From: Rhizobiales bacterium NRL2
GTDB lineage: Bacteria; Pseudomonadota; Alphaproteobacteria; Minwuiales; Minwuiaceae
Direction: 5' to 3'
Assembly (NCBI GenBank): GCA_001664005.1
Contig: CP016093.1
Span: forward strand, 3,835,031-3,899,030
Length of the DNA stretch: 64,000 bases
Shown here piece by piece: positions 25,568-36,107 of this stretch. Position numbers and translations under genes: made by a program. The notes beneath the pieces are model-generated. The model was not told where the DNA came from. It saw nothing but the letters and a program-made list of their open reading frames with translations, and did not search any database. The stretch's first letter is position 1. Each line of letters starts with the position of its first letter.

Positions 25568-28500
25568 TCAATCCGCCCCTTCGGCGCCGCGCAGGCGGCG
25601 GACGAGGCGGCGGCGGCCTTCGCCGATGTCGATCAGCATGCCCAGCAGCGCCGGCACGACGAACAGCACCAGCACCGACGCGGTGGCCAGGCCGAAGACG
25701 ATGGTGATCGCCATCGGGATCAGGAACTGGGCCTGCAGGCTGGTCTCGAACATCAGCGGCGTCAGCCCGACGATGGTGGTGATCGAGGTGAGCGTGACCG
25801 CGCGGAGGCGGTCGCCGGCGCCTGAGACAATGGCTTCCATTGCGCCCTCGCCCTCGGCCACGCGGTCGTCGATGGCGGCGACGAGGATGATCGAGTTGTT
25901 GACCAGGATGCCGGCCAGGCCGATCAGCGCCACCAGCGACAGAATGGACAGGTCGTAACCCAGCAGCAGGTGGCCGAGAACCGCGCCGATCAGGCCGAAG
26001 GGAATGATGGACATGACGATGATCGGGCGGCTGTAGGAGGCGAAGACCCAGGCCAGGATGATGTAGATCGCGGCGAGGCCGACCGCGGCGCCCACCTTCA
26101 TGTCGCCAAAGGTCTGCTGTTGTTCCTCGGCCTTGCCGGCGAAGCGGTAGTCGACGCCGTACTGCCGGGCGATGCGGTCGAGCGGTCCGTTCTCGAGCGC
26201 GCTGAGGATGGCCCCGGCGCCGGCGACGGTCTCGTCGATCTCGGCATACACCCCGACTTCCCGGTGGCCGTCATTGCGCCGGATGCGGGCAAAGCCGGCG
26301 TCCTCGCGGAAGCGGACCACCTCCTCCAGCGGCGTCTCGGCGCCGGAGGGACTACGGATGTACATGGTCCGGATCGCGGCCTCGGTCGCGGCCTCGTCGG
26401 GCAGCTGCACGCGGACCGTGACCTCCTCGTCGCCGCGCGCGAAGCGTTTGGCGATCGCGCCCTGGAACGCATCCCGGACCTGGCGGGCCACGGTTTCGGT
26501 GGTATAGCCGAGCGCCCGCCCCCGGGCGGTCAGTTCCAGGATCAGCTCCTGCTTGCCATAGGGCAGGTCGTCCTCGACGTCGCTCACGCCGGCGAAACGG
26601 TCCAGTTCCTCCTTCACCGCCTGGGCCGCCCGTTTGAGGCTCTGCACGTCGCCGCCGAACAGGCGGATGTCCAGTTCGCGCCCGGGCGGGCCGGCGGCCG
26701 GCTGCTGCATCGAAAAGCGCTTCAGGCCGGGGACCGGCCGGAACTCCTCGCGCCAGGCCTCGACCACCTCGGCGGTGCGGACGTCGCGGCTGTCGGACGG
26801 CGCCAGTTCCACCTGGATGCCGCCCAGATTGTCGCCCGGCACACTCTCGAAGGAGCGGCCCTGGCTGCGGCCCACCCGCTGGAAGGCGATCCTGACCAGG
26901 CCGCCCTCGCCATCGGTCAGGCGCTGCTCGGCGCGGCCCAGCGCATCGACCAGTTCGTCCAGCGCCGCCAGCGCGTCCTCGCGCGGGGTGCCGGCGGCCA
27001 TCTCGATATTGCCCTCGATGGTGTCGGACTCGGGGCTGGGGAAGAAGTTGAAGCCGACGCGGCCACTGCCGACCAGGCCGATGGAGAGGATCAGCGCGGC
27101 GACAATGGCGCCGATGGTGACATAGCGGTAGTCCACGGCGCGCTGCACCGCCGCCGTGAAGGGTCCATCCCGCAGCCGGTCGAACCCCGCATCGAAACGC
27201 TCGCGGAATCGCCCGTACCAGCCTGCGCGGCGGCTGTCGCCGTGCAGCGCCTCGCGCAGATGTCCGGGCAGCACGAAGAAGCACTCGATCAGGCTGGCGA
27301 CGAGGACTGAAACGACGACCAGCGGAATGGCGACGATGATCTGACCGATGACGTCGCCGATCATGAACAGCGGCATGAAGGCGGCGATGGTGGTCAGCGC
27401 CGCCGCGGTCACCGGCGCCAGCATGCGCAGCGCGCCCTTCTCCGCCGCTTCCAGCGCACCGTGGCCGCGCCGCCGCAGGGTGGCGGCGTGCTCGCCGACC
27501 ACGATGGCATCGTCGACGATGATGCCGAGCGTCATGATCAGTGCGAACAGGCTGACCATGTTGATGCTCTGCCCGGTCAGCAGCATGACCGCGGCGGTGG
27601 CGAAGATCGCGACGGGGATGCCCATCGCGACCCAGAAGGCGACGCGCGCCGACAGGAAGATGAACAGCACCACCAGCACCAGAACCAGCCCGCCCAGGCC
27701 GTTGTTGACCAGCAGGCTGATGCGGTCCTCGATCAGGGCGGCAGCGACGCTGTATTCGGTGATCTGGACCGTAGGCGGCAGGGTCGGCCGGATGTCGGCG
27801 ACATAGTCCTCCACGATCGCCGCCGCCTCCAGCGCGTCGGTCGTGGTCGCGCGCTTGACGATCATCTCGATCGCCAGGTCGTCGCCCAGCCGCCCCACGG
27901 GCTGGTTGTCGTCGAAGCCTTCCGTCACCCGGGCGACGTCGCGCAGCAGGATCGACTGCCCCCCGGCGGTCGCGCGCAATTCGATCTCGCCGAAGCCGGG
28001 CGCGGTCTTCCGCTCGCCCAGGGCGCGCACCTGCTTCTGGGAGGCGCCGCCCAGTTCCCCGGACGGCAGGTCGACGGACGTTGCCGCGATCCGCTGGGCG
28101 ATGTCGCCGATGGTCATGTCCAGCCGGCGCAGCGCCTGCGGTGGCACCTTCACCTGGACCTCCTCGTCGCGCATGCCGAAGAAGTCGATCTTGTCGACAC
28201 CCCGGGCCAGCAGGTCGTCGCGGATACGCTTTGCGACGGTCTTCAGCTCGGCCTCGCTGACATCGCCGCTGATCACCAGCCGCGAAATCTCGTCATAACG
28301 CACCACGCGCTTGACCAGCGGTTCTTCCGAATCCTCGGGCAGGGTCGTCACCCCGGCGACGGCGGCGTCCACGTCGGAAAGCGCCGACTGCATGTCGGTG
28401 CCGGCCTGGAACTCCACGACGATGGTCGCCGCGCCTTCGCTGGAGTAGGAGTTGACCTCCTTCACCCCGTCGAGGAAACGCACCTCCGGCTCCACCGCCG

Positions 28501-28702
28501 AAACGATGTTGGAATCGACGTCCTCGGCGCTGGCGCCCGGCCAGACGATGGAGACGGTGACGAAGTCCAGGCCGGTATCGGGGAAGAACTGCGTGTTCAG
28601 CCGGTCGAGCGCGAAGATGCCGCCGATCAGCATCAGCGCCATAAGCAGGTTCGCCGCGTTGCGGTGGCGAACGAAGATCGAGACGAGCTGGGCGGGGTTC
28701 AT
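25568..28702 (-). CDS. RND efflux transporter, inner-membrane pump
   Basis: A 1044-residue AcrB/MexF-type proton-driven pump with the usual two halves of a large periplasmic loop and twelve helices. The N-terminus reads LVSIFVRHRNAANLLMALMLIGGIFAL. The helix-4 proton relay region reads LIMTLGIIVDDAIVVGEHAA, with the conserved paired aspartates. The protein likely exports hydrophobic drugs, solvents or metabolites together with the membrane-fusion protein encoded just upstream, whose stop overlaps its start by 4 bases. An outer-membrane channel gene is not present here. Confidence 0.95.
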   Translation of the reverse strand: MNPAQLVSIFVRHRNAANLLMALMLIGGIFALDRLNTQFFPDTGLDFVTVSIVWPGASAEDVDSNIVSAVEPEVRFLDGVKEVNSYSSEGAATIVVEFQAGTDMQSALSDVDAAVAGVTTLPEDSEEPLVKRVVRYDEISRLVISGDVSEAELKTVAKRIRDDLLARGVDKIDFFGMRDEEVQVKVPPQALRRLDMTIGDIAQRIAATSVDLPSGELGGASQKQVRALGERKTAPGFGEIELRATAGGQSILLRDVARVTEGFDDNQPVGRLGDDLAIEMIVKRATTTDALEAAAIVEDYVADIRPTLPPTVQITEYSVAAALIEDRISLLVNNGLGGLVLVLVVLFIFLSARVAFWVAMGIPVAIFATAAVMLLTGQSINMVSLFALIMTLGIIVDDAIVVGEHAATLRRRGHGALEAAEKGALRMLAPVTAAALTTIAAFMPLFMIGDVIGQIIVAIPLVVVSVLVASLIECFFVLPGHLREALHGDSRRAGWYGRFRERFDAGFDRLRDGPFTAAVQRAVDYRYVTIGAIVAALILSIGLVGSGRVGFNFFPSPESDTIEGNIEMAAGTPREDALAALDELVDALGRAEQRLTDGEGGLVRIAFQRVGRSQGRSFESVPGDNLGGIQVELAPSDSRDVRTAEVVEAWREEFRPVPGLKRFSMQQPAAGPPGRELDIRLFGGDVQSLKRAAQAVKEELDRFAGVSDVEDDLPYGKQELILELTARGRALGYTTETVARQVRDAFQGAIAKRFARGDEEVTVRVQLPDEAATEAAIRTMYIRSPSGAETPLEEVVRFREDAGFARIRRNDGHREVGVYAEIDETVAGAGAILSALENGPLDRIARQYGVDYRFAGKAEEQQQTFGDMKVGAAVGLAAIYIILAWVFASYSRPIIVMSIIPFGLIGAVLGHLLLGYDLSILSLVALIGLAGILVNNSIILVAAIDDRVAEGEGAMEAIVSGAGDRLRAVTLTSITTIVGLTPLMFETSLQAQFLIPMAITIVFGLATASVLVLFVVPALLGMLIDIGEGRRRLVRRLRGAEGAD

Positions 28703-30120
28703 CGGCCGCTCGCGGCTTCGGCCCCGTCATCGCCGCCGGCGGCCGCGTCGCGCACCCGCACGCCGGGCGCCATCTCGTTGAACCGGGTCAGCACCACCCG
28801 GGCGCCGCCTTCCAGTTCGCCGTCGACGATCACATCGTCGCCCTGCCGCGCCAGCACCTCGACGTCTCGGCGGACCAGGCGGCCCTCCTCGATGACGAAG
28901 ACGCGATTGTCGTCGTGGACCGCGACGGCCGGCAGGCGGATCGTGTCCGGGAAGCGCCGGTCGGGCAGCTCGATCTCGACGAAGGCGCCGGGACGGATCG
29001 GCAGATCCAGGCCGTCGGCGGCCAGCAGGGCGTAGAAGGTCACGCCGCCGGAACCCGGATCGATCTCGGAAGTGATGCGGGAGATCACGGCCTCGTAGGT
29101 CAGACGCTCCGGCCCCATTTTCCAGGTCACGGTGGCAGGCCGGCCATCCAGCCCGCCGTCGGCGAGCAGACGCCCGTACTGGGCGTCCGAGAGGTGCCCG
29201 CGGGCCTCCAGCGAGTCGGCAGCGACCAGGTGGGCGACGCGGTCGCTGGGGCCGAGCAGGGACCCGACCTGCGCCGAAACCTGGGAAAGGAAACCGTCGA
29301 AGGGCGCGCGCAGCTCCGTCCGCGTCAGGTCGCGCTCGGCGCGGGCGAGCGAGACCTGCAGTCGCTCGAGCGCGGCCTGTTGCTGCTGCATGCGCGCCTG
29401 CTCGGCCTCGATCGCCGCCTCGCGCTGGGTGACCTTCTGCTGCTGCGTCTGATACTCGATCCGGGCGTTGCCGAGCGACTGGTCGGAAATCGTGCCCTTC
29501 TGGTTCAGACGCTCGAAACGCTGCACGTCCTGCGCCTTGATCTCGAGGATCGAGCGGTCCTCGATGAGGGCTGAGCGCTCGGAGGCGAGCCGCGCGCGGG
29601 CCTCGGCGACGCGCGCCCGGGTCTCGGCGATCTGCGCCTTCAGTTCGTCGACGGCGGCGACGTAGTCGAACGGGTCGATGCGGAGCAGCAGATCGCCCTG
29701 ACGCACCGTTCCGCCATTGCGAAAATAATCGCCGACCTCCACGACCTCGCCCTGGACAAGGGCCCGCATGTCGGCCTCCCGGCCCGCTGCGATTTCTCCG
29801 AACGCGGTGATGACCGGGAAATTGTCGCTGCGTTCGGCCGCCATGGTCGAAACCGAATAGACCGTCTCGCCGCGTTCCGCCGGCGTCAGCGTGGAGCGGG
29901 TCATGAACAGCGCCACGGCGCCGGCGACGCCCGCCAGGATCAGCGCGATCAGGCCGACATAGTTCACCATCCGCCGACGGCGGCCAGAGCGCACGCCGCC
30001 GGGCGCTTCCGGCGCGCCGGAGACGCGGAGGAGGTCGCCGTCGCGCGCCGTCGGCCTAGTCTCGGTCCATTCGCTCTTGCTGGAATCGGGCGCCACTTGC
30101 TTTACGTTCCCGTCAATCAC
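28699..30120 (-). CDS. RND efflux membrane-fusion protein
   Basis: A 473-residue periplasmic adaptor of the HlyD/AcrA family. A cytoplasmic tail of about 50 charged residues precedes the single anchor (VNYVGLIALILAGVAGAVALF), then the biotinyl-lipoyl half-motif (ADMRALVQGEVVEVGDYFRN), a long coiled-coil hairpin (residues about 160-270, rich in Arg, Ala and Gln), the second lipoyl half (LRAPFDGFLSQVSAQVGSLL) and the beta-barrel. It joins the inner pump to an outer-membrane channel. The GTG at 30120 is used, but its RBS is weak and the true start could be nearer the anchor at 29970. Confidence 0.92.
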   Translation of the reverse strand: MIDGNVKQVAPDSSKSEWTETRPTARDGDLLRVSGAPEAPGGVRSGRRRRMVNYVGLIALILAGVAGAVALFMTRSTLTPAERGETVYSVSTMAAERSDNFPVITAFGEIAAGREADMRALVQGEVVEVGDYFRNGGTVRQGDLLLRIDPFDYVAAVDELKAQIAETRARVAEARARLASERSALIEDRSILEIKAQDVQRFERLNQKGTISDQSLGNARIEYQTQQQKVTQREAAIEAEQARMQQQQAALERLQVSLARAERDLTRTELRAPFDGFLSQVSAQVGSLLGPSDRVAHLVAADSLEARGHLSDAQYGRLLADGGLDGRPATVTWKMGPERLTYEAVISRITSEIDPGSGGVTFYALLAADGLDLPIRPGAFVEIELPDRRFPDTIRLPAVAVHDDNRVFVIEEGRLVRRDVEVLARQGDDVIVDGELEGGARVVLTRFNEMAPGVRVRDAAAGGDDGAEAASGR

Positions 30121-30228
30121 GCCGCAGATATGGATGCGGCGCAGATGTGAAACAACGACCCGGTACGCAACAGTTCGTAACTGAACCGGACCCTATCATC
30201 GCCCGGCCCGGATAACTAACGTGACGCC

Positions 30229-31386
30229 ATGAACAGCCAGACTGACAACGCCATCGAGATTCTCGAGCGGCTCGTGGGCTTCGATACCACCAGCCGGGAT
30301 TCCAATCTGCCCCTGATCGACTGGACCCGCGATTACCTGGGCGGCCTGGGCATCGAAAGCCGCAAGGTGATGAGCGAGGACGGCCGAAAGGCCAACCTGG
30401 TCGCCACCATCGGCGGGGATGGTGACGGCGGAGTCGTGCTCTCCGGCCATACCGACGTGGTGCCGGTTGACGGCCAGGACTGGCGTACCGACCCCTTCCG
30501 CCTCACCCGCAAGGGCGACCGTCTCTATGGCCGCGGCGCCTCCGACATGAAGGGCTTCATCGCCTGCGCGCTGGCCGCCGCGCCCCGCCTGAAGGAGAAC
30601 CGGCTGTCGCGGCCCGTCCACTTCGCCTTCTCTCACGACGAGGAGGTCGGCTGCCTGGGCGTCGGCGGCATCATCGACCACTTCGCCACCACCGATCTGA
30701 GGCCCGCCATGTGCCTGGTCGGCGAGCCGACCATGATGCGCGTCGTCAACGCCCAGAAGGGCTGCACGGTCTTCCACACCACCCTGAAGGGCAGGGAAGT
30801 GCATTCCTCCCAGATCGACCGGGGCGTCAACACCGTCTACTACGGCGCCGAACTGGTCAGCTTCATCGCCGGCCTGGCCGAGGAACGGATGCAGCGCCCC
30901 GCCCCGGCGTTCGATCCGCCCTACACGACCGTCCATGTCGGCCTGATGCATGGCGGCACGGCGGTCAACATCGTGCCCAATCACTGCGAGATCCGCTGGG
31001 AATACCGCGCCGTCCCCGGCGACGACGGCGCCGACATCCGCGAACGCGTGCAGGCCTTCATCGAGGAAAACCTGTTGCCGCGCATGCGCAAGGGCTTCCC
31101 GGAAGCATCGGTGGAAACGATCGTCAAGGCCGACGTGCCGGGCCTCGCGCCCGAGCCGGACGGCGCGGCGGAAACGCTGTTCAAGCGCCTGGCCGGCCGC
31201 AACGACACCGAAGCCGTGTCCTATGGCACCGAGGGCGGAATCTTCCAGGAGGCCGGCATGTCGACGGTGATCTGCGGCCCCGGCGACATCGGCGTCGCCC
31301 ACCAGCCGAACGAGTTCGTGGACGTCGACCAGATCAGCCGCTGCATGGACCTGATGGACCGCCTGGTCGCTCATCTGGCCGACTGA
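30229..31386 (+). CDS. argE: Acetylornithine deacetylase (M20 family)
   Basis: A 385-residue M20 metallohydrolase. The dizinc motifs are SGHTDVVPVDG, YGRGASDMKGF, FAFSHDEEVGCLG with the catalytic EE, and GEPTMMRVVNAQKG; the dimerisation lid region follows. It is the closest match to ArgE, which releases ornithine from N-acetylornithine, and argD and argF are also in this window but 10 kb away. A related M20 deacetylase or succinyl-diaminopimelate-type enzyme cannot be excluded. It is divergent from the RND operon with a 108-base gap. Confidence 0.88.
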   Translation: MNSQTDNAIEILERLVGFDTTSRDSNLPLIDWTRDYLGGLGIESRKVMSEDGRKANLVATIGGDGDGGVVLSGHTDVVPVDGQDWRTDPFRLTRKGDRLYGRGASDMKGFIACALAAAPRLKENRLSRPVHFAFSHDEEVGCLGVGGIIDHFATTDLRPAMCLVGEPTMMRVVNAQKGCTVFHTTLKGREVHSSQIDRGVNTVYYGAELVSFIAGLAEERMQRPAPAFDPPYTTVHVGLMHGGTAVNIVPNHCEIRWEYRAVPGDDGADIRERVQAFIEENLLPRMRKGFPEASVETIVKADVPGLAPEPDGAAETLFKRLAGRNDTEAVSYGTEGGIFQEAGMSTVICGPGDIGVAHQPNEFVDVDQISRCMDLMDRLVAHLAD

Positions 31387-31549
31387 CCAGCCCGGTTTCC
31401 GCCCCGAAGGCTCGTCGGTTACCGGCGTTCGGGCGTCGTATTGAGGGGTTACATCTGCCTAATCCGCAGGCACAATGTCATGATTCGGTAAAGGTGGCAG
31501 AAGACCGCTGCGCGCAGAAGCCCGACCCAACAGAAACGGAGGGGGGAAC

Positions 31550-33184
31550 ATGAGCGATTCCACAGCCGACGCCATTCGGGCGCCGGAAGGACCGGCCGAC
31601 ATCATCGATACAGAGTACGAGATCGGCCAACACAACATTCAGACGAAGGTCGGACCGTTCGGTCTGGACATCCACAATCCGGTCTTTCTTGTCTCGGGAC
31701 TTGTGATCGTCGCCTTTGTGGTGCTGACGCTGGCCTTCCAGAACAGCCTCGCCCCGGCCTTCGAGAGCCTGAGAGCCTGGCTGACCTCGACGCTGGACTG
31801 GTTCTTCCTGCTTTCGGCGAACATCTTCGTGATCCTCTGCGTCGTGCTGATCTTCACCCCGCTGGGCAAGGTCCGCCTGGGCGGCAAGGATTCCAAGCCA
31901 GACTATTCTTATCTCGGCTGGTTCTCGATGCTGTTCGCTGCCGGGATGGGCATCGGCCTGATGTTCTACGGCGTCTCCGAACCTATCTCGCATTTCAGTT
32001 CGTCGATGGGCGGAACGGCGGTCGGCGACGCCGGCGCACGCACCGACTGGGCGCCGCTGGGCGCCGCGGCCGGCGATCAGCAGGCCGCGCTTTCGCTGGG
32101 CATGGCGGCGACCATCTTCCACTGGGGTCTGCACCCCTGGGCGATCTACGCCATCGTCGCGCTGGCGCTGGCGCTGTTCAGCTACAACAAGGGCCTGCCG
32201 CTCACCATCCGCTCGATCTTCTATCCGATCTTCGGGGAGCGGGTCTGGGGCTGGACCGGTCACGTCATCGACATCCTGGCGGTCTTCGCCACGCTGTTCG
32301 GCCTCGCCACGTCGCTGGGTCTCGGCGCCACGCAGGCCAATGCCGGTCTCGACTTCCTGTTCGGCATCACGACATCGGCCGGCGCGCAGGTCGTCCTGAT
32401 CCTGCTGATTACCGCGGCGGCGCTGGTGTCGGTGCTCGCCGGCCTGGACAAGGGCGTCAAGCGGTTGTCGGAGATCAACATGCTGCTGGCGATCCTGCTG
32501 CTGGGCTTCGTCGTCATCGTGGGGCCGACCCTGGCCATCTTCACCGGCTTCTTCACCAATCTCGGCGCCTATGTCACCGAGCTGGCGCCCCTGTCGAACC
32601 CGTTCGGGCGTGAGGACGCGAACTTCAGCCAGGGCTGGACCGCCTTCTACTGGGCCTGGTGGATTTCCTGGTCGCCGTTCGTCGGCATGTTCATCGCCCG
32701 GGTCAGCCGCGGCCGCACCGTGCGCGAATTCATGGTCTGCGTGCTGCTGATCCCGTCGATCGTGTCGGTGTTCTGGATGACCGCCTTCGGCGGCACCGCA
32801 ATCCACCAGATCGTCGATCAGGGCTACACCGCGGTGCAGGAAGCCAGCCTGGAGATCAAGCTGTTCGAGATGCTGGGCGCGCTGCCGCTCGCCGAGATCA
32901 CCTCGCTGGTCGCGATCATCCTGGTGATCGTGTTCTTCGTGACCTCGTCGGACTCCGGTTCGCTGGTCATCGACACGATCACGGCAGGGGGCAAGGTCAA
33001 CGCCCCGGTCTCCCAGCGCGTGTTCTGGTGCATCTTCGAGGGCCTGGTGGCGATCGCGTTGCTGCTGGGCGGCGGCCTCGCCGCGCTGCAGGCCATGGCG
33101 GTGTCGACGGGCTTCCCGTTCACCATCGTCCTGCTGCTGGCATGCTTCGCCATCGTCAAGGGGCTCAGGTCCGAGCCCAGATAG
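31550..33184 (+). CDS. BCCT family betaine/carnitine/choline transporter
   Basis: A 544-residue twelve-helix BCCT transporter for quaternary ammonium compounds, sodium- or proton-coupled. The typical features are GWFSMLFAAGMGIGLMFYG, FHWGLHPWAIYAIVALALA with the Trp-box, and WAWWISWSPFVGMFIARVSR with the aromatic substrate site. The N-terminal tail of about 45 residues is cytoplasmic. GGAGGGGGG precedes the ATG. No choline oxidation genes are adjacent, so betaine uptake for osmoprotection or nutrition is inferred. Confidence 0.95.
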   Translation: MSDSTADAIRAPEGPADIIDTEYEIGQHNIQTKVGPFGLDIHNPVFLVSGLVIVAFVVLTLAFQNSLAPAFESLRAWLTSTLDWFFLLSANIFVILCVVLIFTPLGKVRLGGKDSKPDYSYLGWFSMLFAAGMGIGLMFYGVSEPISHFSSSMGGTAVGDAGARTDWAPLGAAAGDQQAALSLGMAATIFHWGLHPWAIYAIVALALALFSYNKGLPLTIRSIFYPIFGERVWGWTGHVIDILAVFATLFGLATSLGLGATQANAGLDFLFGITTSAGAQVVLILLITAAALVSVLAGLDKGVKRLSEINMLLAILLLGFVVIVGPTLAIFTGFFTNLGAYVTELAPLSNPFGREDANFSQGWTAFYWAWWISWSPFVGMFIARVSRGRTVREFMVCVLLIPSIVSVFWMTAFGGTAIHQIVDQGYTAVQEASLEIKLFEMLGALPLAEITSLVAIILVIVFFVTSSDSGSLVIDTITAGGKVNAPVSQRVFWCIFEGLVAIALLLGGGLAALQAMAVSTGFPFTIVLLLACFAIVKGLRSEPR

Positions 33185-33211
33185 ACGCGCACCGAAGCAC
33201 TTCACCTCTGC

Positions 33212-33250
33212 AAGGGGTCGGAGCGCCGCTCCGGCCCCTTTCTTTTTTCC
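33212..33250 (+). terminator. Rho-independent terminator of the BCCT gene
   Basis: A 13-base-pair GC-rich stem (AAGGGGTCGGAGC paired with GCTCCGGCCCCTT, one G-U pair) with a 3-base loop, followed by TTCTTTTTT. It lies 28 bases after the BCCT stop and separates it from the convergent EEP-family gene. Confidence 0.9.
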
Positions 33251-33257
33251 GCTGACG

Positions 33258-34223
33258 TCACCAGCGCAGGTCGACGTCGAGGGCAAGCTCGGCGTAGACG
33301 GCAAAGTGGTCGGAACCTGTCGGCGGCCCGATGTCGACGCGGCGGACACCGAGGCCGGGGCCCAGCCAGACATGGTCGATCGCCAGACCGGCGGCGGCGA
33401 AGGTCGAGAACCAGGTGCTGTGCGGCGGCCCGCCGGCGAAGGCGTCGGCCAGCCCGCCAGCCTCCAGCGACTTGTGATAGACGGCGTTCCACGGCGTCAG
33501 GTTGAAATCCCCGATCATCGCGACCCGTCCGCTGACGGCGCGTTCTTCACCCGCCATGCCCGCCTGCATGGCGGCGGCCATGATCTGCCGGTCCCGGAGC
33601 CGGTGGTAGTCGGCCGACAGGGGCGGCGGCGGATGCAGCACCAGCAGCGCCATGCACTTGTCGGCGTCGAGCTTGCCGCAGAGCCGGATCTCGAGCGTGC
33701 GGCCGGAAGGGCCCCCGGCATGCTCGTGGATGCGGAAATCACGGATCGGCGTGCGGCTGAGGATGACGGCGCCGAACACGCCGGGCTCCCCCACCGAGTA
33801 CGGGTACTCGGGGAAGGTCCGGCGGATGTCGGCGATGTTCCAGGCGAAGACCTCCGTCAGCGCCAGCAGGTCGGGCTGCCGGGCGCGGACGAAGGCGCGG
33901 AACTCGAACAGGTCCACCGTGCGCCTGGCCGTATTGTAGAAGACGATCGAGACCTCATGCGCCGCCATCGCCGGCGGCGCCGGGGGCGACTGCAGCGCCG
34001 CCGTCGCGACCGGAAAGCCGTTGAGCAGCACCGCCGCCGCCAGCACCGCCGAAGTGCGGCGGCTGCCCAGCAGCAGCGCGAGAACGCACAAGGCGGCGCA
34101 GACGATCAGAAGCTGAAGCCGCAGGCTCGCCAGAACGTCGAAGTACCAGATTTCGGCGAAGACGAAACTGCCCGCCGTCGCCAGGAGCACGATCACCGCG
34201 ATCCCAAAGCCGAGCCGCCTCAT
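33258..34223 (-). CDS. Membrane-anchored endonuclease/exonuclease/phosphatase (EEP) family protein
   Basis: A 321-residue protein with three N-terminal membrane helices (to about residue 80) and a C-terminal EEP domain. The catalytic motifs are FYNTARR near the start of the domain, LLALTEVFAWN with the metal-ligand Glu, VAMIGDFNLTPW and GSDHFAVYAEL at the end. Members act as nucleases, sphingomyelinases or inositol-phosphatases, and this one faces away from the cytoplasm if the anchor topology holds. GGAGGGC lies 9 bases before the start. Confidence 0.88.
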   Translation of the reverse strand: MRRLGFGIAVIVLLATAGSFVFAEIWYFDVLASLRLQLLIVCAALCVLALLLGSRRTSAVLAAAVLLNGFPVATAALQSPPAPPAMAAHEVSIVFYNTARRTVDLFEFRAFVRARQPDLLALTEVFAWNIADIRRTFPEYPYSVGEPGVFGAVILSRTPIRDFRIHEHAGGPSGRTLEIRLCGKLDADKCMALLVLHPPPPLSADYHRLRDRQIMAAAMQAGMAGEERAVSGRVAMIGDFNLTPWNAVYHKSLEAGGLADAFAGGPPHSTWFSTFAAAGLAIDHVWLGPGLGVRRVDIGPPTGSDHFAVYAELALDVDLRW

Positions 34224-34293
34224 GGCCGGCGCCCTCCGTCAGGCGGGTCTCCGGCGCGGCGCGGCCTTCTGCCGGCCCCGCGTTCGCCCGCCG

Positions 34294-35955
34294 TCACATG
34301 TTCGGGTAATTCGGTCCGCCGCCACCCTCCGGCGTCACCCAGACGATGTTCTGGGTGATGTCCTTGATATCGCAGGTCTTGCAGTGCACGCAGTTCTGCG
34401 CGTTGATCTGCAGCCGCGGATTGGAACCGTCGTCGTCGCGGACGATCTCGTAGACCCCGGCCGGGCAATAGCGTTGCTCCGGCGCGTCATAGTATTTCAG
34501 GTTGTGCTCCACCGGCACGCTGTCGTCCTTCAGCGTCAGATGGATCGGCTGGTCTTCCTCGTGATTCGTGTTCGACAGGTAGACCGAGGACGGCTTGTCG
34601 AACGTCAGGACGCCGTCGTACTTCGGATAGTCGATCGGCCTGGCGTCGGACTTCTTCTTCAGCACCTCGTTGTCCTTGTGGCCGTGGCTGAAGGTCCAGG
34701 GCACGTTGCCCCGGAAGATCAGCTGCTCGACGCCGGTATAGAGCATGCCGCCGATCAGACCCCACTTGGCGAAGCTCGGACGGACATTCCGGGCCTGGTG
34801 AAGCTCCTTGTAGACCCAGCTCTCACGATAGGCTTCCGGATAGGCCTCCAGCACCCTGGCCGGCTCGCCGCCCTCGCCCGCCGCCTGCAGCGCCTCGAAG
34901 GCGGCTTCAGCGGCCATCATGCCGGTCTTGATCGCGGTGTGGCTGCCCTTGATCTTGGGCACGTTCATGAAGCCGGCGGCACAGCCGATCAGCGCGCCGC
35001 CCGGGAAGGCGAGGTCGGGCACGCACTGCAGGCCGCCCTCGTTGAGCGCGCGGGCGCCGTAGGAGATGCGCTTGCCGCCTTCCAGATAGTGCCGGATATC
35101 GGGATGGGTCTTGTAGCGCTGGAACTCGTCATAGGGCGACAGATACGGGTTGGTGTAGTCCAGCCCGATGACGAAACCGATCGCCACCTGGTTGTCCTCC
35201 AGGTGGTACATGAACGATCCGCCATAGGTTCCGCGGTCCAACGGCCAGCCGGTGGTATGGACGACCAGGCCCTCCTGGTGCTTCTCCGGGTCGATCTCCC
35301 AGAGTTCCTTGATCCCGATGCCGTAGGTCTGCTGCTCGCAGCTTTCCTGCAGGCTGAACCTGTTCATCAGTTCGCGGGTCAGCGAGCCGCGGCAGCCTTC
35401 GGCGAAGAAGGTGTACCTGGCGTGGAGTTCGATGCCGGGGGTGTAGCTGTCCTTCTGCTCGCCGTCGCGGCCGATGCCCATGTCGCCCGTGGCCACGCCC
35501 TTCACCGAGCCGTCTTCGTGATAGAGCACCTCGGCGGCGGCGAAGCCCGGATAGATCTCGACACCCATCGCCTCGGCCTGCTCGCCCAGCCAGCGGCAGA
35601 CATTGCCCAGGCTGACGATGTAGTTGCCGTGGTTCTGCATGGGCGGCGGCAGCAGCTTGACCGGCACGCTGATGCTGCTCGGTTCGGTCAGCAGCAGGAA
35701 CTTCTCGGCGCTGACGGGCACGTTCAGCGGTGCGCCCCGCTCCTGCCAGTCCGGGAACAGCTCGCCGATGCCTTTCGGATCCACCACGGCGCCGGAAAGG
35801 ATGTGCGCGCCGATCTCGGAACCCTTTTCGAGCACGCAGACCGCGATCTCGTTGCCGGCTTCCTCGGCCATCTGCTTCAGCCGGATGGCCGCCGCAAGCC
35901 CCGAAGGTCCGCCGCCGACAACGACGACATCATATTCCATTGAATCGCGTTCCAT
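34294..35955 (-). CDS. Electron transfer flavoprotein-ubiquinone oxidoreductase
   Basis: A 553-residue ETF-QO, the iron-sulfur flavoprotein that passes electrons from ETF to ubiquinone. The FAD motif [20 protein letters not shown] is at the N-terminus. The [4Fe-4S] cysteines are in YCPAGVYE and [12 protein letters not shown] near the C-terminus. It links the acyl-CoA dehydrogenases encoded nearby to the respiratory chain, although the ETF subunit genes are not in this window. The ATG at 35955 has AGGGAG 8 bases upstream; a TTG two codons earlier is less likely. Confidence 0.96.
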   Translation of the reverse strand: MERDSMEYDVVVVGGGPSGLAAAIRLKQMAEEAGNEIAVCVLEKGSEIGAHILSGAVVDPKGIGELFPDWQERGAPLNVPVSAEKFLLLTEPSSISVPVKLLPPPMQNHGNYIVSLGNVCRWLGEQAEAMGVEIYPGFAAAEVLYHEDGSVKGVATGDMGIGRDGEQKDSYTPGIELHARYTFFAEGCRGSLTRELMNRFSLQESCEQQTYGIGIKELWEIDPEKHQEGLVVHTTGWPLDRGTYGGSFMYHLEDNQVAIGFVIGLDYTNPYLSPYDEFQRYKTHPDIRHYLEGGKRISYGARALNEGGLQCVPDLAFPGGALIGCAAGFMNVPKIKGSHTAIKTGMMAAEAAFEALQAAGEGGEPARVLEAYPEAYRESWVYKELHQARNVRPSFAKWGLIGGMLYTGVEQLIFRGNVPWTFSHGHKDNEVLKKKSDARPIDYPKYDGVLTFDKPSSVYLSNTNHEEDQPIHLTLKDDSVPVEHNLKYYDAPEQRYCPAGVYEIVRDDDGSNPRLQINAQNCVHCKTCDIKDITQNIVWVTPEGGGGPNYPNM

Positions 35956-36107
35956 CCCCAACTCCCTGGCAGAGCCGCCGATGGCGCTGTACCGGCGACC
36001 TTCATCACAGTAATGACAGTTCCCACAATTTCAAACGCACGGCAATGGCGGGCGGATCAGCCGTCCGGCGGTGCCATCCGACGCCGAAACGCCTTAGAAT
36101 GGGGCCT